Source of the DNA: JAUVXE01 sp964349355
GTDB taxonomy: Bacteria > Actinomycetota > Coriobacteriia > Anaerosomatales > SLCP01
DNA length: 64,000 bases
Direction of reading: 5' to 3'
Assembly (NCBI GenBank): GCA_964349355.1
Contig: CAYGFZ010000001.1
Coordinates: forward strand, 12,494 to 76,493
Shown here: positions 8,830-17,941 of the stretch, one piece after another
Layout of the letters: each line of letters starts with the position of its first letter
Numbering within the stretch: position 1 is the first letter of the stretch
Translations under genes and position numbers: made by a program
Notes under the pieces: model-generated
Told to the model about the DNA's origin: nothing
The model's database searches: none
The model's input: only the letters and a program-made list of their open reading frames with translations

Positions 8830-9078
8830 CTACTTGTAGCTGTCTTTGACCCGATCGTAGCCAACGTCGCCCGAGGAGATCTCCTCAAGAGCGAGTGTCA
8901 GGGGCTTGGTGCTCGTGATCGCTGAGATCTGCGACGGCGCCATCGTGAGCAGCGCCTGGTCACGCACACCGTGCAGCATATCGTTGATCTGGCGCGCCCG
9001 GCGGGCCGACAGGATGCACAGCGTGTACTTCGAGTCGACCTTCGAGAGCAGGCTATCGATCTCAGGCTGGATGACCAT
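8830..9078 (-). CDS. rpoZ: RNA polymerase omega subunit
   Basis: An 82-residue protein with the omega core: an N-terminal DSLLSKVDSKYTLCILSARR segment and a following helix with ARQIND. Omega wraps the beta-prime C-terminus and helps core assembly. The gene sits 8 bases after gmk, the standard gmk-rpoZ arrangement. The C-terminus is short and charged, ending SYK. Confidence 0.95.
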   Translation of the reverse strand: MVIQPEIDSLLSKVDSKYTLCILSARRARQINDMLHGVRDQALLTMAPSQISAITSTKPLTLALEEISSGDVGYDRVKDSYK

Positions 9079-9086
9079 GTGCGGTA

Positions 9087-9692
9087 TCAGTCCTTCTGTT
9101 CGTTGTCGCGCGTTCGCGCGTGGGATTCGACGATGTGTGCGAGTTCGGTCGTCGCTCGCACTACGTCGTCATTTATTACCACATAGTCGTACGTTCCCGC
9201 AATCTTGAGTTCGTCAACCGCGGTACGCAATCGGCGCTCGATCTGTTCGGGAGTCTCGCTTCCCCGGCCGACCAGTCGCCGTCTTAACTCCTCGAAAGAC
9301 GGCGGTTCGACGAACACGAGTACAGCCGAGGGCATCGCCGCCTTGACCTGCGCCGCACCCTGCGGATCGATCTCGAGAATCACCTGTTCACCCACCGAGG
9401 AGTGCTCCTCTACTGTGGAGCGCAGGGTGCCGTACCGATTCGTATGCACCTCGGCCCACTCGAGGAAGCCGTCAGCGGCGACGAGGCCGTCGAAGTGTTC
9501 GGGCGTGATGAAGTAGTAGTCTACCCCGTCGACCTCACCTGGCCGCGGTAGCCGTGTGGTCGCTGAGACCGAAAGCCATAGTCCGGGGACCCTGTCGAGC
9601 AACGCCCGCACCAGGGTCCCCTTGCCGGCCCCGGAGGGACCCGAGACGATGAACACATCGCCCCGGTTGTTCCCCCCGTGGAGTGAATTCAC
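9087..9692 (-). CDS. gmk: Guanylate kinase
   Basis: A 201-residue enzyme that converts GMP and ATP to GDP and ADP. The P-loop SGPSGAGKGTL is near residue 18, followed by the GMP-binding region SATTRLPRPGEVDGVDYYF and the lid (RRRLVGRGSETPEQIERRL). Length is typical. The given start is a GTG with no strong ribosome binding site; a second GTG twelve codons downstream would also keep the whole domain. It lies in the mihF-gmk-rpoZ block, which favours an actinobacterial origin. Confidence 0.96.
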   Translation of the reverse strand: MNSLHGGNNRGDVFIVSGPSGAGKGTLVRALLDRVPGLWLSVSATTRLPRPGEVDGVDYYFITPEHFDGLVAADGFLEWAEVHTNRYGTLRSTVEEHSSVGEQVILEIDPQGAAQVKAAMPSAVLVFVEPPSFEELRRRLVGRGSETPEQIERRLRTAVDELKIAGTYDYVVINDDVVRATTELAHIVESHARTRDNEQKD

Positions 9693-9720
9693 TTCGATCG
9701 CGATCCGGCTCGGCCGAAGC

Positions 9721-10029
9721 CTAACCGAGCTTCTCCATCAGAGCCTCACGCTGACGGGCACCCAGGCCCTGGATCCGGCGGCTGTCGGAGATTCCCAGCT
9801 CCTCCATGATCTTGGTGGCCTTCGCCTTGCCGTAGCCGGGAAGGCTTTCAAGCAGGGTCGAGACCTTCATGCGAGCGACGATGGGATCGTCGCTCTTGGC
9901 CATCACATCAGCGAACGACATCTTACCGTCCTTGATCTTCGCGCGCAGTTCGGCACGCTTCTGGCGCGCCTCTGCTGCCTTCTTGAGAGCAGCCCGGCGA
10001 TCCGCATCTGAAAGGTTCGGAAGTGCCAT
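9721..10029 (-). CDS. mihF: Actinobacterial integration host factor (mIHF)
   Basis: The ATG at 10029 follows GAGGAGG and gives a 102-residue basic protein starting MALPNLSDADRRAAL, typical of mIHF; the longer frame upstream would run through the promoter. mIHF is a nucleoid-associated DNA-bending protein with a helical N-terminus and an H2TH-like core (here VSTLLESLPGYGKAKATKIM, then RIQGLGARQ). It precedes gmk as in Mycobacterium. A good sigma70-like promoter lies 45-75 bases upstream. Confidence 0.95.
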   Translation of the reverse strand: MALPNLSDADRRAALKKAAEARQKRAELRAKIKDGKMSFADVMAKSDDPIVARMKVSTLLESLPGYGKAKATKIMEELGISDSRRIQGLGARQREALMEKLG

Positions 10030-10074
10030 CGTTCCTCCTCGTCCTCTGGGCGGAGCTGTACACGACGCCCCACG

Positions 10075-10104
10075 ATTGTACGCACAACCACGCAACGCTT
10101 ACAA
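10075..10104 (-). promoter_or_regulatory. Promoter of the mihF-gmk-rpoZ operon
   Basis: Minus-strand TTGTAA (10104-10099), an 18-base spacer and TACAAT (10080-10075) make a good vegetative promoter. The expected start near 10068 leaves a leader of about 40 bases before mihF. It separates this operon from the pyrE end of the pyr operon. Confidence 0.65.
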
Positions 10105-10157
10105 CCAGAACACAGATGCGATGTTACGCTTGACCTGCGGAGATGCCAACCCTCAAC

Positions 10158-10751
10158 TTACAGACGGCGACTTCCGGGGGAGTCGATCGGGACTCCGGAT
10201 GCACAGTGGCCACACTCCGAGGGGTCCCAGGATTCGACCTCAAGTCTCAACAGAGGGATGAGTTCATCGCCGAATCGCTTCGACCCACCGCGGTCGATCA
10301 ACGAGACAACGCCGGCGACCTCGCCGCCCCGTTCTCGAACAAGAGCTGCCACCTCTGCGACCGAACCACCCGTCGTGACCACGTCTTCTACGATCAGGAC
10401 ACGAGCACCCTCAGGCACATCGAACGACCGGCGGAAGGTCATCGTGCCGTCCTCCCGTTCACTGAAGATGAACCTGACCCCTAGAGCTTGCGCGACAGCG
10501 AACCCGATGATGATGCCCCCGACGGCAGGTGCGGCCACAAGATCGATCCTGCGACCAGAAACTCTTTCGGCGGCGGTTCGCGCGAGGCGTGTCGTCAACG
10601 CTGGATCCTCGAGAACCCGCGCACATTGGACGTACGTGTCCGAGTGACGGCCGCTCGTTAACTTGAAGTGCCCGCGCAGGATGGCGCCTGCTTCTTCAAG
10701 CGCGTTCAGGACCTCGGACTCGGTCATGATGTCGGTTCCACCAGGATTCAT
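10158..10751 (-). CDS. pyrE: Orotate phosphoribosyltransferase
   Basis: A 197-residue enzyme that makes OMP from orotate and PRPP. The PRPP-binding loop is VLIVEDVVTTGGSV at about residues 119-132, and the flexible-loop region contains FSEREDGTMTFRR. The upstream ATG is used because AAGGAG stands 7 bases before it. It is the last gene of the pyr operon, 10 bases after pyrF. Confidence 0.96.
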   Translation of the reverse strand: MNPGGTDIMTESEVLNALEEAGAILRGHFKLTSGRHSDTYVQCARVLEDPALTTRLARTAAERVSGRRIDLVAAPAVGGIIIGFAVAQALGVRFIFSEREDGTMTFRRSFDVPEGARVLIVEDVVTTGGSVAEVAALVRERGGEVAGVVSLIDRGGSKRFGDELIPLLRLEVESWDPSECGHCASGVPIDSPGSRRL

Positions 10752-10761
10752 CTACCGCTCC

Positions 10762-11493
10762 TTACCCTTCGTCGATGATGCGCTCGACCGCTGCGACCGG
10801 GGAGTCGGCGCCGGTGATCGGACGCCCGATGACCAGATGGCTGGCGCCGGCACCGAGCGCATCGGCAGGTGTCGCGATCCTGGCCTGATCTCCCGTCGCC
10901 GCCCACGCAGGCCGCACTCCGGGAGTGACCACAAGAGCCTCCGGCCCGAGAAGCCCTCGCGCGTCCAGCGCTTCCTGCGGAGAGCACACGACCCCTTGTA
11001 CTCCTGCTTTGCGCGCGAGGCGCGTCAGCAGCGCGACCTGTGCGGCAGGGACTCCGTTGACTCCGGTCGCGGCCAGAGCCGCCTCGTCGATGCTCGTCAG
11101 GACCGTCACCGCGATCACGTCCGGGGTATCGGCCCCACACTCCCGGCTCCCATCACAGGCGCCCTGTATGGCCGCTTCCATCATCGCGATGCCGCCAGAA
11201 GCGTGCACGGTGAACATACTGGCTCCGAGCCGTGCGATCTGACGCGCGGCCCCCTCGACCTGATGAGGGATATCGTGCAGCTTCAGATCGACGAAAACCC
11301 GGAACCCCATATCAGTCAATCTGGCCACGATCTGAGGGCCTTCAGCGTAATAGAGGGTCATACCGACCTTCAGCCACGATACGTGACCCTGAAGACTGCG
11401 AGCCAGTGTGAGTGCGGTGTGCGCGTCAGTGTCAAGTGCGACTATGATCGCGTCGCGCGTCCTGCCGTCCCTGTCACCCGTGCCCATACTCAT
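10762..11493 (-). CDS. pyrF: Orotidine 5'-phosphate decarboxylase
   Basis: A 243-residue TIM-barrel enzyme that decarboxylates OMP to UMP, the last step of the pathway. The catalytic D-x-K-x-x-D motif appears as FVDLKLHDIPHQ at about residues 70-81, and the phosphate-binding region near the C-terminus reads HLVIGRPIT. It lies 9 bases after the propeller-like gene and just before pyrE. Confidence 0.96.
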   Translation of the reverse strand: MSMGTGDRDGRTRDAIIVALDTDAHTALTLARSLQGHVSWLKVGMTLYYAEGPQIVARLTDMGFRVFVDLKLHDIPHQVEGAARQIARLGASMFTVHASGGIAMMEAAIQGACDGSRECGADTPDVIAVTVLTSIDEAALAATGVNGVPAAQVALLTRLARKAGVQGVVCSPQEALDARGLLGPEALVVTPGVRPAWAATGDQARIATPADALGAGASHLVIGRPITGADSPVAAVERIIDEG

Positions 11494-11502
11494 CGTGTAC
11501 TC

Positions 11503-12885
11503 TCACCACCCGTCGATCGAGATCGGACGTTGCGGGCCCTCCCAGATACTCTCACGGGAACCACCGCGCTCATCGAAGCGAGTGACGACCGTGCGGATCG
11601 ATGCGTCACGATCGCTCCACTCTTCGTCCAAGATCAGGATGCCGCCATCAGGATGCCACACAGCACCGTAGTTGATCGGCAGATGACCGAGCTGGGTCGT
11701 CTCATCTGGAGTCATGAGCCAGATCGACTCGTCAGCGAGAATCATCACTTCCGCCTGTCCCGCGCCGATGATGCTCAGGTTCCACGAGCGGTCCCACTCC
11801 TCAGGCACAGATAGGTCGTCGAACCGATTCGCATGAAATGAGACGCCCTCCGGCTCAATCGCAACAAGACGAGTCGCACCTTCCCGCTCGTCAGCCTCGT
11901 ACGCTTCCTCGTTGATCTTCGTGGCAAAGAGAACGTCGTCTGAAGGATGCCACGCGGCGACTGCCGCACTCGCTCCCATGCCGACGTGCCCACGCATCTC
12001 GGCGACGACGCCCCCCTCGACTGCGTCGACGACGAGTATCCGTGCCGTATCGGACACCTCTTCCGACTCCCCGGTCTCTTCGGGCTGATCGGAGCCACCA
12101 AAGAGCATATCCCACCAGGAGATCCCCTCATCGAAGAATGGCATCTCGGTGATGGGTGAACGTTCGACAAGGGCAAGGAACCGGCCCGAAGGCGACCAGC
12201 CTACGATGTCGAAGGTGCCGAATCCCGCGGGAAGCACGACCTCGCGAGTCTCGCCAGGAGAGGCCTGGCTCTCGATCAGAAGCCGCGATGGGTAGACTCC
12301 CCTGCTGGCATCGACCTGTGGATACACCGTCAACTCCGCTGGACCTGGCCAGGCCGTCCAGCTGGGATTGGGGTTGTCAGCGGGACGGGGGCTGCTCTCG
12401 GAAAGATCCCACGTGTACAGTTCATCCGGAGCACTGTCACCCAGCGGATGCACCCGACCTGAGGTCGGAGCCGCGCTGTCCCCCGCAGGGACCAGCCATG
12501 CGACCCATCCGAAGTGCTCGACCGCAAGAACGTGATAGCCGGCCTCCGTCCGCGTCTCGTCGGTCTCGCGATCCCAGACGACCACCAGCGGTTCCTCATC
12601 GGCGGTGAAGGTCTGGATCACAGCGTAGCGCCCGTCCCCACTCCAGCGGACGAACTCGGCACCCGACTGAAACGTCTCCACAACGCCCTCGAACGCGGTC
12701 CGGGCAACGAAGACCGATGCGACACTACAGACACAACATAGAAGCAGTGCCACGACCACCGCGACGAGAACCACTGCGACCGATGCCCGACGCCGCGGCT
12801 CCGATTCCGTCGGTATCGGCTCGGGGATCGGCGCAGGCTGATCGGACGGTGCCTGGGGGAGGTTCCCGTCACTGTGTTCAGACAT
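11503..12885 (-). CDS. Membrane-anchored beta-propeller-like protein of unknown function in the pyr operon
   Basis: A 460-residue protein not recognised as a named family. It has a Pro/Glu-rich cytoplasmic N-terminus (1-32), one membrane helix (about 34-58, including CCVCS), and an extracytoplasmic domain of repeated short strands with WD40/TolB-like turns: RWSGDGRYAV, GWSPSGRFLALV, AWHPSDDVLFA and AVWHPDGGILIL. That pattern suggests a beta-propeller. A low-complexity acidic loop lies near 270-285. It overlaps the end of pyrD by 8 bases and precedes pyrF by 9, so it is inside the operon. No link to pyrimidine synthesis is visible. Confidence 0.85.
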   Translation of the reverse strand: MSEHSDGNLPQAPSDQPAPIPEPIPTESEPRRRASVAVVLVAVVVALLLCCVCSVASVFVARTAFEGVVETFQSGAEFVRWSGDGRYAVIQTFTADEEPLVVVWDRETDETRTEAGYHVLAVEHFGWVAWLVPAGDSAAPTSGRVHPLGDSAPDELYTWDLSESSPRPADNPNPSWTAWPGPAELTVYPQVDASRGVYPSRLLIESQASPGETREVVLPAGFGTFDIVGWSPSGRFLALVERSPITEMPFFDEGISWWDMLFGGSDQPEETGESEEVSDTARILVVDAVEGGVVAEMRGHVGMGASAAVAAWHPSDDVLFATKINEEAYEADEREGATRLVAIEPEGVSFHANRFDDLSVPEEWDRSWNLSIIGAGQAEVMILADESIWLMTPDETTQLGHLPINYGAVWHPDGGILILDEEWSDRDASIRTVVTRFDERGGSRESIWEGPQRPISIDGW

Positions 12886-13804
12886 CCAGTGCCCCCGTAA
12901 GATCCTTTACCGATCGAATGGCGCGGGCGTGGCAGAGCTCGGCCAGACCGTCGACGATGCGAACCGTACTCGTCGGGTCCACGAAGTTGGCGGTACCCAC
13001 GGCTACCGCGGTCGCACCTGCAAGCATGAACTCGGCGGCGTCCTCGGCGGTCATGATGCCTCCCATCCCGACCACAGGGATACTCACCGCTCCGGCGACC
13101 TGCCAGACCATCCGCAAGGCGACAGGCTTGATCGCCGGTCCAGAGAGCCCCCCGACGACCCGTGCAAGTCTCGGCCGGAACGTCTTAGCATCTATCGCCA
13201 TCCCGAGGAGTGTGTTGATCAGCGAGACTCCATCAGCGCCCGCGGCCTCGACGGAGCGGGCCACCTCGACGATGTCGGTGACGTTGGGCGAGAGCTTGAC
13301 GATGAGCGGACGATTCGTGACCGCTCGGCACACGGCGGTGACCTCGCTGGCTGCGGCACAATCGGTACCGAAGGCCATACCGCCGGCATCGACGTTGGGA
13401 CACGAGATGTTGACCTCGTAGGCGTCGACATGCGATTCGCGGTCGAGACGCTCGATCACCGCAGCATACTCGGCCACCGTATGACCGGACACGTTCACAA
13501 TGACCGGGACGCCCGGGGCATTCTCGGCGAGCCATACGAGGTCTGTCGCACAGAACTCTTCGACACCGGGGTTTTGCAGGCCGATGGAGTTGAGCATCCC
13601 GCTAGATGTCTCAGCGATCCGAGGAGCAGCATTGCCCTCCCACGCCTCAAGCGAGACTCCCTTGGTGACGATGGCGCCAAGGCGCTTCAGGTCGATGAAG
13701 TCAGCATACTCCCGACCGCTGGCGAACGTGCCAGAGGCGGTCAGGACCGGGTTGGCGAGCTCAAGCCCGGCCAGGTTCACTCTCATGTCCACGCGACTGC
13801 TCAC
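12878..13804 (-). CDS. pyrD: Dihydroorotate dehydrogenase, class 1B catalytic subunit
   Basis: A 308-residue FMN TIM-barrel enzyme oxidising dihydroorotate to orotate. Visible motifs are NPVLTASGTFASG near the start, VNISCPNVDAGG with the class 1B catalytic Cys region near 135, and the C-terminal FMN phosphate loop (GMGGIMTAEDA). The neighbouring pyrK shows that it is the NAD-linked class 1B form. The annotated GTG start has a weak ribosome binding site; an ATG six codons downstream is an alternative. Confidence 0.96.
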   Translation of the reverse strand: MSSRVDMRVNLAGLELANPVLTASGTFASGREYADFIDLKRLGAIVTKGVSLEAWEGNAAPRIAETSSGMLNSIGLQNPGVEEFCATDLVWLAENAPGVPVIVNVSGHTVAEYAAVIERLDRESHVDAYEVNISCPNVDAGGMAFGTDCAAASEVTAVCRAVTNRPLIVKLSPNVTDIVEVARSVEAAGADGVSLINTLLGMAIDAKTFRPRLARVVGGLSGPAIKPVALRMVWQVAGAVSIPVVGMGGIMTAEDAAEFMLAGATAVAVGTANFVDPTSTVRIVDGLAELCHARAIRSVKDLTGALDV

Positions 13805-13836
13805 AGGTGGTCCTATCCTCTACCTCGACTTGATGG

Positions 13837-14673
13837 TCAGTGTCCGGGTCCTGTACCAGGCGAGTCCCACAGGACCTCCTCGGCCGGGAAGACAGGGCCG
13901 TCGACACAGGCGCGCTTCAGTCCGGAGGTCGTGCTCACCACACACGAGAGACAGGCGCCGATGCCGCACGCCATCAGCCGCTCAAGCGACACCTGACACG
14001 GTACATCGACCGCCGCTGCCTGACTTGCGACGATCCGCTGCATGACCTCGGGTCCGCAGGTATAGATGACGTCGAACCTTCCCTCCCGCAGGAGAGATTC
14101 GCACACACCCGTGACGAACCCATGGGTGCCGCACGAACCGTCATCGGTCGCGACCACAACGCGGCGGGCGACACGTTCGAAGAGGTCCCGGCCCAGCAGG
14201 CGATCTTCGCAGGGAGCGCCTGCGGCGACCGTGACAGCGACCCCGCGTGCGGCAAGGTCCTCGGCAAGCATGCCGAGGGGCGCTGCACCGAGGCCCCCCG
14301 CGACGAGTAGCGCATGAGCGGTGTCGTCGGGGATGTGCCACCCGGTACCGAGCGGTCCGAGGAGGTCCATCCTGTCATTCGGCTGTACCTCAGCGAGGAA
14401 TCGCGTGCCGGCACCGAGCACCTGATAGAGGATCTCGATCCGCTCACCGCTCGCCCGATAGACCGAGAACGGTCGTCTGAGCAAGAAGTCGGTCCCACGG
14501 GCGATCCGCAGATGTACGAACTGACCGGGGCAAACAGATGCGGCGCTGTGAGGTGCGTCGAGAATGAGCAGACCGACTCCCTCCGACACGCGATCGTTCG
14601 CGACCACGGTCACGTGTTCGAGCGAAGGCGCGACCCGGCGATGACTGCACTCTGCGCCACCCGATTCGATCAC
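13837..14673 (-). CDS. pyrK: Dihydroorotate dehydrogenase electron transfer subunit
   Basis: A 278-residue FAD and [2Fe-2S] protein that passes electrons from PyrD to NAD+. The FAD site has RRPFSVYR at about residue 66, the NAD-binding part has LLVAGGLGAAPLGML, and the iron-sulfur Cys cluster is MACGIGACLSCVV with a further Cys in RACVDGP. Length is typical. The GTG start overlaps the carB stop by 4 bases; pyrD follows after 32 bases. Confidence 0.96.
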   Translation of the reverse strand: MIESGGAECSHRRVAPSLEHVTVVANDRVSEGVGLLILDAPHSAASVCPGQFVHLRIARGTDFLLRRPFSVYRASGERIEILYQVLGAGTRFLAEVQPNDRMDLLGPLGTGWHIPDDTAHALLVAGGLGAAPLGMLAEDLAARGVAVTVAAGAPCEDRLLGRDLFERVARRVVVATDDGSCGTHGFVTGVCESLLREGRFDVIYTCGPEVMQRIVASQAAAVDVPCQVSLERLMACGIGACLSCVVSTTSGLKRACVDGPVFPAEEVLWDSPGTGPGH

Positions 14674-17600
14674 ACTCCCCCACCCGCCCCATCATCGAAG
14701 TCCTGCAGAGCGACCACATCGAGTCGCCCATCGGTCCCGAGAGCGGCTTCGATCGCATGGACGACCGCGCTGGCCGCCTGGGCCGTGGTGATGTTCGTGA
14801 TGCCGTGGCGGATCGCCGCCGCACGGATATGATAGCCGTCCGAGCGGGTCTCCTGCCCGAACGGCGTGTTGATGACGAGTTGCACCTCGCCGTTCTTCAT
14901 CGCATCGACGATGTTCGGACGACCCTCATGGACCTTGAGCACCTGCGTCACAGGTATACCGGCCGCCTTCAGGCTTCGGGCCGTCCCGCCGGTAGAGAGG
15001 ATCTCGAACCCGAGGGTGTGCAGGTGCTTGACGACCGGGAGGATCGCACGCTTGTCGCGGTCGCACACGCTCACGAACGCAGTCCCGCTCGTGGGGAGCG
15101 AGTAGTCGATCGCCAGCTGCGACTTCGCGTAGGCTGCCGGGAAGTCAGCCGCTACCCCCATCACCTCGCCCGTCGACTTCATCTCAGGACCGAGGACCGA
15201 ATTCGCACCCGGGAAGCGGCCGAAAGGCATGACCGCCTCCTTCACGCAGTAGCGGCCCAGGTCCCGGCCCTCCTCGGGCAGGCCCATCTCTGCGAGCTTC
15301 TCGCCACCCATCACGCCAGCAGCCACCTTGGCGAGCGGGACTCCCGTCGCCTTGCTCACGAACGGTACGGTACGACTCGCGCGCGGGTTGACCTCCAGCA
15401 CGTAGACCGACTGGTCCTTGACCGCGAACTGGATGTTGATGAGCCCATGCACTCCAAGCTCGAGTGCGAGGGCGCGAGCGTACTCGACGATGAGCTCGAT
15501 AGTGTCGGTTCCGAGGGAGAACGGTGGGATACAGCAAGCCGAGTCGCCCGAGTGGATGCCTGCCTCCTCGATGTGCTCCATCACGCCGCCCACATAGACG
15601 GTCTCACCGTCGCACACTGCATCGACGTCGACCTCGATTGCTCCTTCGAGGAACCGGTCGAGGAGAACGGGGTGCTCTGGCGAGACGCTCGCCGCTTCCG
15701 CCATGTACTTCTCAAGGTACTGTTCGTCGTAAGCGATGACCATGCCCCGGCCACCGAGCACGTAACTCGGACGCACCAGCAGCGGGAATCCGATGCGGCG
15801 CGCGACTTCGACGGCCTCGGCGTGCGTGTACGCTGTACCGGCCGCCGGATAGGCGATACCGAGGCGGTCGAGCACCCCTGAGAAGCGCTGCCGGTCCTCG
15901 GCCAGGTCGATCGCTTCGGGCGCGGTACCCATGATTGGAACACCTGCGTCCTCAAGAGCATGCGCGAGCTTCAGGGGCGTCTGACCACCGAATGTCACGA
16001 CGACACCCTCGGGCCGCTCTGCCTCGACGATGTCCATGACGTCCTCGAAGGTCAGCGGCTCGAAGTAGAGGCGGTCTGAGGTGTCGTAGTCGGTCGAGAC
16101 CGTCTCGGGGTTGCAGTTCACCATGATCGTCTCGAAACCGAGCTCAGACAGCGCGTACGCGGCGTGCACGCAGCAGTAATCGAACTCGATGCCCTGTCCG
16201 ATACGGTTGGGCCCTGCGCCGAGGATCATCACCTTGCGCCTGTCACTCGGCGCGACCTCGTCCTCTTCCTCGTATGTCTTGTAGTAGTAGGGAGTACCCG
16301 CTGCGAACTCCGCGGCGCAGGTGTCGACCGACTTGAAGGTAGCCTTCACCCCGAGGTCGAGCCTTCTTGTTCGGACCTCGGCCTCGGTCACACCCAGAAG
16401 GTAGGCGATCTGTAGGTCGGCAAGACCGTGCTGCTTCGCGCGGCGCACCAGGGCCTCGTCAACTGCATCGAGGGATCCTGCCGAGAAGATCTCGGCCTCG
16501 ATACCGACCGCCCGCTCCAACTGCGACAGGAACCACGGATCGATGTGCGTCAAGTGATGAACATCCTCGACCGTGCGGCCGCGCCTGAACGCCTCGGCGA
16601 TGTAGTAGACCCGCTTCTCGGTCGGCGTTGAGAGCATCGCGTCGAACTTGTGCTCGTCGAACGTGTCGCGCCCGTCGGCCCCCAACCCCGCACGCCCGTT
16701 CTCCAGTGACCGCATGGCCTTGCCGAACGCCTCGGCGAATGTCCGGCCGATGGCCATCGCCTCACCCACCGACTTCATCTTGGTGGTGAGTGTCGTGTCC
16801 GTACCCGGGAACTTCTCAAACGCCCAGCGCGGGATCTTCACGACCGTGTAGTCGATGCTCGGCTCGAAGCACGCGGGCGTCATCTTGGTGATGTCGTTGG
16901 GAATCTCGTCGAGCGTGTAGCCGACGGCCAGCTTTGCGGCGAACTTCGCTATCGGGAAGCCTGTCGCCTTGGACGCGAGCGCCGACGAGCGCGAGACCCG
17001 CGGGTTCATCTCGATGACCACGAGATGGCCGTTAACAGGGTTCACCGCGAACTGGACGTTGGAGCCGCCGGTCTCGACACCGATCTCACGCATGATCGCA
17101 AGCGAGGCATCCCGCATCATCTGGTACTCGCGGTCAGTGAGCGTCTGTGCGGGCGCGACAGTAATCGAGTCCCCGGTGTGCACGCCCATCGCGTCGAAGT
17201 TCTCGATCGAGCAGACGATGACCACGTTGTCCTTGCGGTCGCGCATGATCTCCATCTCGAACTCTTTCCAGCCGATGACGCTCTCTTCGATCAACACCTC
17301 GGCGACCGGAGACAGCGAGAGTCCGCCTGCGACTATCTCGCGCAACTCCTCGACGTTGTACGCGATTCCGCCGCCCGCACCGCCGAGCGTGAACGACGGC
17401 CTCACGACGACCGGGAATCCGAGCTCTCGCGCGAACTTCTCGGCGTCGCGCAAGGAGTACGCGTAACCGCTCTTGGGCACGTCTAGACCGATGCGCCCCA
17501 TCGCCTCCGCGAAGAGCTTGCGATCCTCACCCATCTTGATGGCATCGAGCCTCGCGCCGATGAGTTCGACGCCGTACTCGTCGAGCACGCCCGACTCCGC

Positions 17601-17906
17601 AAGCGCAACGGCGCAGTTGAGCCCTGTCTGCCCGCCGAGGGTGGGCAGCAGCGCATCGGGGCGCTCACGAGCGATGACACGGGTGACGAACTCGGGCGTG
17701 ACCGGCTCGACATAGGTGCGGTGCGCGAGTTCGGGATCGGTCATGATCGTGGCGGGATTGGAGTTGACGAGAACGACCTCGTAGCCGTCCTCGCGCAACA
17801 CCTTGCACGCCTGGGCGCCCGAGTAGTCGAACTCACACGCCTGGCCGATGATGATCGGGCCCGAACCGATAACCAGGATCTTTTTGATGTCATCGCGACG
17901 TGGCAC
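14670..17906 (-). CDS. carB: Carbamoyl phosphate synthetase, large subunit
   Basis: A full-length 1078-residue subunit that makes carbamoyl phosphate from bicarbonate, ammonia and two ATP. Both ATP-grasp halves are present: the first with VVRPSFTLGGAGGGI near 170 and the second with LLVRPSYVLGGRGMVI near 715. A C-terminal MGS-type allosteric domain starts near 940 (FVSVCDRDKRA). It follows carA by 35 bases and couples to pyrK by a 4-base overlap. It supplies both pyrimidine and arginine synthesis. Confidence 0.98.
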   Translation of the reverse strand: MPRRDDIKKILVIGSGPIIIGQACEFDYSGAQACKVLREDGYEVVLVNSNPATIMTDPELAHRTYVEPVTPEFVTRVIARERPDALLPTLGGQTGLNCAVALAESGVLDEYGVELIGARLDAIKMGEDRKLFAEAMGRIGLDVPKSGYAYSLRDAEKFARELGFPVVVRPSFTLGGAGGGIAYNVEELREIVAGGLSLSPVAEVLIEESVIGWKEFEMEIMRDRKDNVVIVCSIENFDAMGVHTGDSITVAPAQTLTDREYQMMRDASLAIMREIGVETGGSNVQFAVNPVNGHLVVIEMNPRVSRSSALASKATGFPIAKFAAKLAVGYTLDEIPNDITKMTPACFEPSIDYTVVKIPRWAFEKFPGTDTTLTTKMKSVGEAMAIGRTFAEAFGKAMRSLENGRAGLGADGRDTFDEHKFDAMLSTPTEKRVYYIAEAFRRGRTVEDVHHLTHIDPWFLSQLERAVGIEAEIFSAGSLDAVDEALVRRAKQHGLADLQIAYLLGVTEAEVRTRRLDLGVKATFKSVDTCAAEFAAGTPYYYKTYEEEDEVAPSDRRKVMILGAGPNRIGQGIEFDYCCVHAAYALSELGFETIMVNCNPETVSTDYDTSDRLYFEPLTFEDVMDIVEAERPEGVVVTFGGQTPLKLAHALEDAGVPIMGTAPEAIDLAEDRQRFSGVLDRLGIAYPAAGTAYTHAEAVEVARRIGFPLLVRPSYVLGGRGMVIAYDEQYLEKYMAEAASVSPEHPVLLDRFLEGAIEVDVDAVCDGETVYVGGVMEHIEEAGIHSGDSACCIPPFSLGTDTIELIVEYARALALELGVHGLINIQFAVKDQSVYVLEVNPRASRTVPFVSKATGVPLAKVAAGVMGGEKLAEMGLPEEGRDLGRYCVKEAVMPFGRFPGANSVLGPEMKSTGEVMGVAADFPAAYAKSQLAIDYSLPTSGTAFVSVCDRDKRAILPVVKHLHTLGFEILSTGGTARSLKAAGIPVTQVLKVHEGRPNIVDAMKNGEVQLVINTPFGQETRSDGYHIRAAAIRHGITNITTAQAASAVVHAIEAALGTDGRLDVVALQDFDDGAGGGV

Positions 17907-17941
17907 GCGGGCTCCTTCTCTTCGTTTACGCGGTTTGCGTC

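Noticed and set aside
14757..15881. A 374-codon plus-strand frame opposite carB
   Set aside because: Antisense shadow of a highly conserved gene; Arg/His/Asp-rich product.
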